DNA of 5,754 bases from Candidatus Aminicenantota bacterium (GTDB lineage Bacteria; Acidobacteriota; Aminicenantia; UBA2199), in the NCBI GenBank assembly GCA_030620255.1, contig JAUXFB010000105.1, positions 1 to 5,754 of the forward strand, read 5' to 3'. This document shows positions 1-5,671 of this stretch, piece after piece; position 1 is the stretch's first letter; each line of letters opens with the position of its first letter. The translations under genes and the position numbers were made by a program. Below the pieces are notes generated by a model. The model saw nothing but the letters and a program-made list of their open reading frames with translations. It was not told the origin of the DNA and did not search any database.

Positions 1-1736
1 AATACCTCAATATCAGTAGAATAAGATTTTGTCTTTCTTGTTCTCTTTTTTATAGGAAGGTTCATACGCTCAAATAAAAACTCACCCAATTGCTGAGAAG
101 AATTAAGATTAAATTCATAACCTGCTATATTAAATATTTCTTGTTTAACCTTTTTTATCTTCTCTTCCATTTTCTTTGATGCTGATCTTAAAAATTCAAT
201 GTCAATTTTAACACCAAAAAATTCAATGTCAGTAAGAACTTTAATAAGCGGCACCTCAATATTTTTATATAAGTTATATAACCCTTTTTCCTCAATACTC
301 TTTTTTAAAATTTCAACTAATTTAAGAGAAAGATTGGAATCATCAATGCAATAATGACTAACCTTTTCAATTCCAACATCAATAATGTTTAATTTATTCT
401 TGGATCTTCCTATTAAATCTTCATATTTAACCTGATTGTAATTCAAAAATTCAAGAGTTAGATCTTTCAATTTGTGAGTTCTTCTATTAGGAAAAAGCAA
501 ATAAGACATTAACATTGAATCATGTTCAATACCTTTTACATCAATTTTATTCTGTTTTAAGTGTAAAATATCAAACTTTAGGTTATGACCTATCTTTTTT
601 ATTTTTTCATCTTCAAATGCTTCACACATTTCATTTCTAAAATCATTAAAATCAATTGTTATATTTTCACTTTCTTTCTGAGTAGAAATAAAAGGTATAT
701 AATAACCCTCATTAATAAAGGAAATAGAAATGCCAACTATCTGTGATTTAAAAAAATCAATTTCTGTGGTTTCAATATCAAAACTAAAATACCCCTCTTT
801 AATAATTTTTTTTCTTAAATCTTTTAATTGCAAAAGATCTCTAACTATTTTATATGTTATATTTAAGGTTTTTTCTTGTTTATCAGAATATTTTTCAATT
901 TTTTTTAAAAAGCTATTAAAAGACAATTTTCTATAAAAAGATACTAACTGTTTATTTATCTCATTTTTAAATTTTTCTTCTCTAAATTCAAGGTTAAATT
1001 CAGGAGAATTATTAAGATCAATTAATTGCTTTGAAATTTCCAACAGATCAATATTAGAATTAATTTTTTTACTTAATTTTTCATCCAAATCATCCATCTT
1101 ATTAAACATATTCTCAAGGCTTCCATACTTTTCAATCAATTTTTTTGCTGTTTTTTCACCAATACCAGGAACTCCGGGGATATTATCAGAAGAATCTCCA
1201 ACAAGAGATAAATAATCAACAATCTGCTCAGGAAAAACTCCAAAATGATCCTTCACCCCTTTTTTATAGAGCTTTTGTTTTAATTTAGGATGATAAATAC
1301 AGACATTATCATCAACAAGTTGAAACAAGTCCTTATCACTGGTAAAAATAATGACCTGACAACCTTTTTGTCCAAGAGATTTAGATATTTTTGCAATTAT
1401 ATCATCTGCTTCAAACTCAGGCACTTCCACATAATTTATTCCTCGCAAACCCAGATATTCCTTTATATATGGAAGCTGTGCTATAAGTTCTTCAGGGGGT
1501 AAGAGCCTTTTTGCTTTATATTCATGGTATATTTTATGTCTAAACCCTTTTCCTCTTGAATCAAAAGCAACAAATATCCCCTCAGGTTTTAATTCATTTA
1601 TTAAATTTTCCAGCCTTGCAACAAAACCATAAATTGCTCCAGTAGACTCCCCTTTTAAAGTTCTCATATTTTTGTGTGAATAAAATGAACTGAATGTTAA
1701 ATACATACCATCTATTAAAAGAATACTCTTAAGCAT
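1..1736 (-). CDS. polA: DNA polymerase I, N-terminal 578 residues (3' end cut by window edge)
   Basis: DNA polymerase I fills gaps and removes RNA primers during replication and excision repair. I read the minus-strand frame from the ATG at 1736-1734 to the window edge without a stop. Residues 1-265 are the 5' nuclease domain: D9, the block AFDSRGKGFRH at 57-67 (D59), EADD at 109-112, SDKD at 133-136, and GDSSDNIPGVPGIG at 180-193. Residues about 300-480 are the 3'-5' proofreading exonuclease. Its motifs are complete: D320/E322 (FDIETTE), N385/D389 (GHNLKFD), and Y462/D466 (YCIDD), so proofreading is probably active. From about 485 the polymerase domain begins (EFNLNSSQQLGEFLF, then STDIEV at the edge). 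Roughly 300 further residues should lie outside, given the usual length near 880-930. The normally conserved arginine after the DG motif (R20 in E. coli) is S16 here. The start has no visible ribosome binding site and lies 11 bases after the upstream gene's stop, so it is probably co-transcribed and perhaps translationally coupled. Confidence 0.97.
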   Translation of the reverse strand, partial: MLKSILLIDGMYLTFSSFYSHKNMRTLKGESTGAIYGFVARLENLINELKPEGIFVAFDSRGKGFRHKIYHEYKAKRLLPPEELIAQLPYIKEYLGLRGINYVEVPEFEADDIIAKISKSLGQKGCQVIIFTSDKDLFQLVDDNVCIYHPKLKQKLYKKGVKDHFGVFPEQIVDYLSLVGDSSDNIPGVPGIGEKTAKKLIEKYGSLENMFNKMDDLDEKLSKKINSNIDLLEISKQLIDLNNSPEFNLEFREEKFKNEINKQLVSFYRKLSFNSFLKKIEKYSDKQEKTLNITYKIVRDLLQLKDLRKKIIKEGYFSFDIETTEIDFFKSQIVGISISFINEGYYIPFISTQKESENITIDFNDFRNEMCEAFEDEKIKKIGHNLKFDILHLKQNKIDVKGIEHDSMLMSYLLFPNRRTHKLKDLTLEFLNYNQVKYEDLIGRSKNKLNIIDVGIEKVSHYCIDDSNLSLKLVEILKKSIEEKGLYNLYKNIEVPLIKVLTDIEFFGVKIDIEFLRSASKKMEEKIKKVKQEIFNIAGYEFNLNSSQQLGEFLFERMNLPIKKRTRKTKSYSTDIEV

Positions 1737-1747
1737 AAGTGATTTAA

Positions 1748-2086
1748 TTAAAATACAAGTTCATTATTATTCAAATAATCAACAACCATTTCATCTAAAG
1801 TTTGGTCCTCAATTATTTGAGTATCTAAAGAAAGCAAATGAGAAAATTTACCTTTTCTTAATTCAGAAATAAGATCATCATGTTGAATTTTCATCATCCT
1901 TCTTAGTTTATGAACTAAGTCTGAATCATTTAAAAGTTTGCTATATGATAATTTCCTTGATAATAGGATTTCTCCTCTATGATAAACAAGGGTTTCAATT
2001 GTTGGATTGTCAGCACCTTTTTCCTCTGTCTGCACATGAAAGACTTCACCCCTGTATTTTACATCTGTATTGAAGCCAACAACCAT
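1748..2086 (-). CDS. Small conserved protein of unknown function, first gene of the polA operon
   Basis: This encodes 112 residues from the ATG at 2086 to the TAA at 1750-1748. The N-terminal half (FNTDVKYRGEVFHVQTEEKG, then NPTIETLVY..GEIL.SRK.SY) resembles a core I recall from uncharacterised proteins of Desulfobacterota and related bacteria; I know no function for it. The middle is a charged helix (LRRMMKIQHDDLISELRKGKF, residues 61-81). The C-terminal 30 residues are acidic. There is no signal peptide or membrane segment, so it is presumably cytosolic. The frame stays open to an ATG at 2164, but the extra 26 codons read through the repeat half-element and lie upstream of a strong promoter, so I chose the internal ATG, which also begins the conserved core. 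The predicted transcript starts at or next to this ATG, implying leaderless translation. It precedes polA by 11 bases on the same strand. A role in DNA metabolism is only guilt by association. Confidence 0.8.
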   Translation of the reverse strand: MVVGFNTDVKYRGEVFHVQTEEKGADNPTIETLVYHRGEILLSRKLSYSKLLNDSDLVHKLRRMMKIQHDDLISELRKGKFSHLLSLDTQIIEDQTLDEMVVDYLNNNELVF

Positions 2087-2092
2087 ATGGAA

Positions 2093-2121
2093 ATGATAGT
2101 CAAAATCAAAGTTAATGTCAA
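2093..2121 (-). promoter_or_regulatory. Sigma-70-type promoter of the small protein-polA operon
   Basis: Reading the minus strand, TTGACA (2121-2116) is followed by a 17-base spacer and TATCAT (2098-2093). This is a perfect -35 box and a one-mismatch -10 box at ideal spacing. Only six bases (TTCCAT) separate the -10 box from the ATG at 2086, so the expected start of transcription falls on or beside the A of the start codon. The -35 box begins 7 bases downstream of the half-element at 2129-2156. Chance matches are frequent in AT-rich DNA, but this one is unusually good and well placed. Confidence 0.7.
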
Positions 2122-2179
2122 TAGCAATGGGGTCAGGTCTTGAATTGCCACTTTTTAATAGCAATGGGGTCAGGTCTTG
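2120..2179. repeat. 23-bp direct repeat, two copies 37 bp apart
   Basis: Positions 2120-2142 and 2157-2179 are identical over 23 bases: AATAGCAAT followed by GGGGTCAGGTCTTG. The last 14 bases are the tip of the mobile element family. The first 9 lie outside the element as defined by the other copies, which share only the AT immediately before GGGG. The 9 bases AATAGCAAT could be a target-site duplication around the half-element or the product of tandem duplication of a 37-bp unit. Confidence 0.85.
2129..2156. repeat. Divergent half-copy of the GGGGTCAGG repeat element
   Basis: The sequence opens with GGGGTCAGGTCTTG exactly as the full element at 2166 does, then diverges (AATTGCCACTTTTT instead of TATTTTGCAT). 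No matching inverted right arm is found in the window, so it is a single arm, either a remnant or a variant subfamily. It lies within a 23-bp perfect direct repeat (2120-2142 and 2157-2179, beginning AATAGCAAT), so the 9 bases before GGGG are duplicated on both sides of it. This stacking suggests one element inserted beside or into another, or local duplication followed by divergence. Confidence 0.75.
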
Positions 2180-2250
2180 TATTTTGCATTCCGATAGAAT
2201 CTAAGTATTTCATATTCATTGAGTGTATGCAAAATACAAGACCTGACCCC
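2166..2250. repeat. 85-bp inverted-repeat element, complete copy 1
   Basis: The left arm 2166-2189 (GGGGTCAGGTCTTG then TATTTTGCAT) is the exact reverse complement of the right arm 2227-2250, giving 24 perfect base pairs around a 37-nt centre (2190-2226). As single-stranded DNA or RNA it would form a long stem-loop. The same element recurs at 5672-5754 in the same orientation, with differences only at 2197 (G versus A) and 2225 (G versus A), both in the centre. The base of the right arm reads GTAG-GGGTCAGG on the minus strand, and a GTAG tetranucleotide beside a hairpin is a mark of REP sequences used by RAYT (IS200-like) transposases. No transposase is present here. It fills the divergent promoter region between the polA operon and clc. 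Confidence 0.93.
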
Positions 2251-2258
2251 TACTAAGC

Positions 2259-2286
2259 TTGACTAAAACATCAATAAAGCTATAAA
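2259..2286 (+). promoter_or_regulatory. Putative sigma-70 promoter of the CLC transporter gene
   Basis: TTGACT (2259-2264), a 16-base spacer, and TATAAA (2281-2286) lie directly before the clc start. The -35 box begins 9 bases after the right end of the 85-bp element. Transcription would begin near 2293, leaving a leader of only about 3-5 bases before the ATG at 2297, so initiation would be leaderless or nearly so. No purine-rich ribosome binding site is present upstream of the ATG. A second TATAAA at 2289-2294 makes the exact -10 uncertain. Confidence 0.5.
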
Positions 2287-2296
2287 ATTATAAATA

Positions 2297-4342
2297 ATGA
2301 ATTTTAAAATCAAAAAATGCACAAAAAATATAAAAGACAAAATTTTCCTTTTATTGTATAAAATTAAAAGTTCAGACCACGCTTTTACAATAGTAGTCCC
2401 AATAATCATAGGATTGCTTGGTGGATTAGGCGCTGTACTTTTGAGATCTTTAATTCATTTTTTTCAGAATATATTTTGGGGAAATTGGGGAGCATATCTT
2501 GGTTTTTTCAAAACAATCATTGTTCCAGCTACAGGTGGCTTCCTTGTTGGATTAATTGTTTATTTTTTTTCTAAAGAGGCAAAGGGGCATGGTGTTCCAG
2601 AAGTTATGGAAGCTATAACCTTAAAAAATGGTGTTATAAGACCAAGAGTGGTTATTGGTAAAACAGTTGCATCTGCAATTGCAATAGCTTCAGGTGGTTC
2701 AGTTGGAAGAGAGGGTCCTATAGTTCAAATTGGCTCTGCAATCGGTTCAAGTATAGGGCAAGCTCTTAAGCTTTCAAAAAAAAGAATGCAAACAGTGGTT
2801 GGATGCGGTGCAGCAGCAGGCATTGCAGCAGCTTTTAATGCTCCAATTGGCGCAGCAATCTTTTCAGTTGAAATTATTTTGGGAGATTTCACTGTAAGTC
2901 AATTTACACCTATAGTAATATCATCTGTATCTGCAACAGTAATATCAAGAATCTTCTATGGAAATTTTCCAGCTTTTATAATACCTAAATATGACCTTGT
3001 AAACCCTATTGAACTAATTCCCTATGCAATCCTCGGATTCCTTGCTGGTTTTATTGCAATATTATATGTAAAAACTTTATATTATATTGAAAACAAGTTT
3101 GATTCAATAAACATCCCAGATTTCTATAAAACCACTGCAGGTGGTGCTTTATTGGGAATTTACGCAATAGCATGCCCTCAAATTTTGGGTGTAGGATATG
3201 AAGCAATAGAAATGGCACTTCTTGGTAAAATGGGAATTTTCATGCTGTTTATTTTAATATTTTTCAAGATCTTTGCAACGTCCCTCACATTAGGTTCAGG
3301 AAATTCAGGAGGTATATTTGCACCCTCTTTATTCATTGGAGCAATGACAGGGGGGTTCTTTGGAAATGTACTTCATAAAATTTTTCCTGCTGTAACTGCT
3401 GGGCAGGGGGCTTATGCTCTGGTTGCAATGGGAGCTCTTGTTGGAGCTGCAACTCATGCACCCATAACAGCTATTCTGATCATTTTTGAAATGACAGGTG
3501 ATTACAAAATCATATTACCTTTAATGATTGCAACAACAATCAGTAGTTTTATGGCTTCTAAACTCCAAAAGGGTTCGATTTATACCCTAAAATTGATGAA
3601 AAAGGGAATTGATATTCACAAGGGAATAGAAATTAATGTTTTAAAATCAATGAAAGTTGAAGAAATAATGCGGAAAAATATTGAAATTGTCTCTCCCAAG
3701 ACCTCTTTAAAGAATATTATTAAGAAATTTATGAACTCTGAAAATTCATACTGTTATATAACTGATGAATCTGGAAAAATAACTGAGAAAATATCTCAAA
3801 CAGAATTAAGCTCAATTGCTCCAGATTATGAAAATTTGAAAAACTTTGTTGTAGCTCATGACATTGCAACTCCCAATCATATAGTTGTTAATGAAAATAA
3901 TAACCTTGACTATGTTATAAAGGAATTCGGAAAAGAAAATATAGATGAAATCCCTGTTGTATCAGAAAATAACCCGAGTAAAATTCTGGGTACAGTTTGG
4001 AGAGTTGATGTGATTGATGCGTATAATAAAGAAATATTAAAGAGAGATCTGGCTGGGGAAGTATCAAACTCAATGAGAAAGTCTTCTTATAGCAGCCCCA
4101 CAGAAATTATGGAAGGATTATACCTTCTTGAGATTGAAGTTCCATCAAAATTTATTGGGAAAAAAATAAAAGATATTGATGTAAGAAATAAATATAGTGT
4201 AGATATAATTTTGATAAAGCAAAAAACATCTACTAATAAACTACCAACAAAAATTCCCAATGCAAATTATAAATTTCAGACAGAAGATAATTTATTAATA
4301 TTAGGAAATAGAAAGAAAGTAGAATTCTTAAGTAAATTATAA
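2297..4342 (+). CDS. CLC-family chloride channel/anion transporter with CBS pair and RCK_C-like tail
   Basis: This is a 681-residue inner-membrane protein that moves chloride or a related anion. Residues about 28-425 form the CLC membrane core. Its anion-path motifs are GHGVP at 97-101, GREGP at 137-141 with the gating glutamate E139, NAPIGAAIFSVE at 181-192, GGIFAP at 338-343, and the central tyrosine Y429 (GSIYTLKL). Residues about 450-580 form two CBS domains, which usually bind adenine nucleotides. Residues about 600-681 resemble the RCK_C/TrkA_C ligand-binding domain of potassium channels, suggesting cytoplasmic ligand control. Two key positions differ from E. coli ClcA. The selectivity serine of GSGIP is H98, and the internal proton glutamate (E203) is I193, a hydrophobic residue as in vertebrate chloride channels. 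Coupling to protons is therefore uncertain and a passive channel is possible. It faces an ATPase gene tail to tail with 13 bases between the stops. Both flanks carry members of the GGGGTCAGG repeat family. Confidence 0.93.
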   Translation: MNFKIKKCTKNIKDKIFLLLYKIKSSDHAFTIVVPIIIGLLGGLGAVLLRSLIHFFQNIFWGNWGAYLGFFKTIIVPATGGFLVGLIVYFFSKEAKGHGVPEVMEAITLKNGVIRPRVVIGKTVASAIAIASGGSVGREGPIVQIGSAIGSSIGQALKLSKKRMQTVVGCGAAAGIAAAFNAPIGAAIFSVEIILGDFTVSQFTPIVISSVSATVISRIFYGNFPAFIIPKYDLVNPIELIPYAILGFLAGFIAILYVKTLYYIENKFDSINIPDFYKTTAGGALLGIYAIACPQILGVGYEAIEMALLGKMGIFMLFILIFFKIFATSLTLGSGNSGGIFAPSLFIGAMTGGFFGNVLHKIFPAVTAGQGAYALVAMGALVGAATHAPITAILIIFEMTGDYKIILPLMIATTISSFMASKLQKGSIYTLKLMKKGIDIHKGIEINVLKSMKVEEIMRKNIEIVSPKTSLKNIIKKFMNSENSYCYITDESGKITEKISQTELSSIAPDYENLKNFVVAHDIATPNHIVVNENNNLDYVIKEFGKENIDEIPVVSENNPSKILGTVWRVDVIDAYNKEILKRDLAGEVSNSMRKSSYSSPTEIMEGLYLLEIEVPSKFIGKKIKDIDVRNKYSVDIILIKQKTSTNKLPTKIPNANYKFQTEDNLLILGNRKKVEFLSKL

Positions 4343-4351
4343 AATAATAAT

Positions 4352-4364
4352 GGGGTCAGACCCC
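4352..4364. repeat. Minimal palindromic remnant of the repeat element at a convergent gene junction
   Basis: GGGGTCAGACCCC is a perfect palindrome about a central A. It equals the first 7 bases of the element's left arm joined to the last 6 of its right arm. The flanks match too: AAT precedes it as it precedes copy 1, and TACT follows it as it follows copy 1. The simplest reading is an internal deletion of an 85-bp element. It overlaps the last codons and the TGA stop (4358-4356) of the minus-strand ATPase gene and begins 10 bases after the clc stop. Its 5-bp stem and 3-nt loop, followed on the minus strand by an AT-rich run, could also act as a weak terminator. Confidence 0.75.
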
Positions 4365-5576
4365 TACTCTGAGAATTTCTTGATTAGAAAGTATTCCCCT
4401 CATACCCAAATCCTGAGCGGAACTTAAGCCAATCCTTTTGATTTCTTCTACTATAAAATCCAGATTTGTTAAAGGATCTTTACCGCAACCATTAGTATAC
4501 ATCTTATTCAAAAGATTTAACTGCCTGTCTATTTCATTACCAGTAATTTCCTTTATATCTATATCTTTTTTGTATTTTTTTTCATTTATTCCCACACTAC
4601 TTTTGAGCTCTGAATACCATGAATTTAATTTTTTATGTTCTTGTTTTTTTCTATAATGCTGCATAAGTAAATAAGGCAAACCATATTCAACTGATTTCCT
4701 GATTTCTCCATCTTCAATCAACCACCCAAGATTATTAACTGAAATTTTAGGAGATATAGAAGAATATATTCTCTCTACAAAAGGTTTTATTACTTTATCA
4801 GCAGATTCCTGTACACTATCAAACTGATTCAAAACAAAGTAAACCTTATAATTTTCAATAAATTGCCTGATAGTTTTTATTATAATATTCTTCTTAAATT
4901 TCTTATTCAATTTAACAAGAAAATCTTCAAAACTTTCTTCATCATTTTCATAAGTTTCGTCAATTTTCTCTTTTATAAAAGTTATTACTCTTGAATTCTC
5001 TGATTTATCTTTAGATTGATACAGACTGAAGCTAAACTGTCCTTGTTGTTTTAAAAGTATCTGGCATATACGAAATATAGCAGCCCTAACCATTTCTGCT
5101 GCTGTTAGGGTGGCAGCTTTAACCTTAGGAGTAAAAATCAAGATTCCCGTATTAGTTACAGGTAGAAAACCCATTACATTTGTATCAAGTCCAGCTTTAT
5201 TGTCTATAATAACATAATCTGCTTTTATCGAATTTATACCGCGAATTAATTTCGCTTTTATTTGATCACTGAAATTCACAATATCATGAACAAAATTTTT
5301 AGGTGAAGCAATTAAATAAAAATTTTTAAAAAGACCTTCCGGATCTAAACTTGTATTAAGAGGAGTGATACATTCATCAATAGGAATATCTTTTTTTAAA
5401 AAATGGAATATGTCTTTTTTAATCGGCATATCCAGAAAACTCCTTAAGCTCGAAGTCCCTGGGTCAAGATCAATAAGCACAGTTTGCCCATATTTTGAAA
5501 GTGTTAAAGCTAGATTAAGGCAAAAAGTAGTTTTCCCAACACCCCCCTTTCCTGATGCAACTGGTATTATTCTCAT
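4356..5576 (-). CDS. MinD/ParA-type P-loop ATPase with insertion and C-terminal extension
   Basis: This is a 406-residue protein of the deviant Walker A (SIMIBI) ATPase family, whose members act as ATP-switched dimers positioning DNA, division proteins, flagella or other cargo. The N-terminus carries SGKGGVGKTT (8-17) with signature lysine K10 and catalytic K15. Next come VLIDLDPGTSSL (33-44, D36/D38) and a Walker B-like strand, YVIIDNKAGLD (121-131, D125), where DxPAG or DxGAG is more usual. IFTPKVKAATLTAAEMVRA (147-165) matches the following strand and helix. A charged insertion of about 70 residues (173-243) precedes VYFVLNQFDS (245-254), which corresponds to the VxN base-recognition strand. 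The end of the core contains LGWLIEDGEIRKSVEYGLPYLL (283-304). About 85 extra residues follow, with no recognisable domain and no obvious MinD membrane-binding helix. No ParB, MinC, MinE or flagellar partner is nearby, so the cargo is unknown. The last three residues are encoded by the repeat remnant. There is no clear ribosome binding site. Confidence 0.9.
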   Translation of the reverse strand: MRIIPVASGKGGVGKTTFCLNLALTLSKYGQTVLIDLDPGTSSLRSFLDMPIKKDIFHFLKKDIPIDECITPLNTSLDPEGLFKNFYLIASPKNFVHDIVNFSDQIKAKLIRGINSIKADYVIIDNKAGLDTNVMGFLPVTNTGILIFTPKVKAATLTAAEMVRAAIFRICQILLKQQGQFSFSLYQSKDKSENSRVITFIKEKIDETYENDEESFEDFLVKLNKKFKKNIIIKTIRQFIENYKVYFVLNQFDSVQESADKVIKPFVERIYSSISPKISVNNLGWLIEDGEIRKSVEYGLPYLLMQHYRKKQEHKKLNSWYSELKSSVGINEKKYKKDIDIKEITGNEIDRQLNLLNKMYTNGCGKDPLTNLDFIVEEIKRIGLSSAQDLGMRGILSNQEILRVGV

Positions 5577-5637
5577 TATTTCTTTTGTGTCCTATTTATC
5601 TCAAATTAATTTCAAACATAAAATTTTTACTTTTTCT

Positions 5638-5666
5638 ATTCTAATCTATTTTTCAATATTTGTCTA
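5638..5666 (-). promoter_or_regulatory. Putative promoter of the MinD/ParA-like gene
   Basis: On the minus strand TAGACA (5666-5661), a 17-base spacer and TAGAAT (5643-5638) each differ by one base from the sigma-70 consensus. Transcription would start near 5631, giving a leader of about 55 nt. An AGGA at about 5595-5592 lies some 13-15 bases before the ATG, too far to be a convincing Shine-Dalgarno site. The -35 box begins 6 bases from the left end of repeat copy 2. The surrounding DNA is very AT-rich, so the call is tentative. Confidence 0.4.
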
Positions 5667-5671
5667 ATCAT

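Noticed and set aside
190..231. 15-bp direct repeat AAAAATTCAATGTCA at 190-204 and 217-231
   Set aside because: It lies inside polA and encodes the recurring Asp-Ile-Glu-Phe in the start of the polymerase region; the surrounding protein fits the family, so it is a chance codon repeat.
730..936. Plus-strand open frame of 68 codons
   Set aside because: It lies antisense within polA, whose frame has complete exonuclease motifs; the encoded protein resembles no family.
1290..1502. Plus-strand open frame of 70 codons
   Set aside because: It is antisense to the polA 5'-nuclease domain (EADD and SDKD motifs), with no coding evidence of its own.
2087..2164. N-terminal extension of the small protein gene to the ATG at 2164
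   Set aside because: The 26 extra codons are read from repeat half-element sequence, lie upstream of the conserved core, and would be outside a transcript from the near-consensus promoter at 2121-2093.
2166..2250. Integron attC site or CRISPR-like repeat
   Set aside because: There are no GTTRRRY/RYYYAAC core sites, no integrase gene and no spacer array. The arms are perfect instead of imperfect, and the two copies have nearly the same centre.
2166..2250. Intrinsic terminator serving the clc or polA operons
   Set aside because: It lies at the 5' side of both flanking genes, has a 37-nt loop, and has no U-tract after the stem on either strand, so it does not fit a standard terminator, although insulation between divergent promoters remains possible.
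4438..4656. Plus-strand open frame of 72 codons
   Set aside because: It is a shadow of the C-terminal part of the ATPase gene; its hydrophobic residues simply reflect the complement of lysine-rich codons.
5365..5667. Plus-strand open frame of 100 codons
   Set aside because: It is antisense to the Walker A end of the ATPase gene and its promoter region; there is no recognisable motif.
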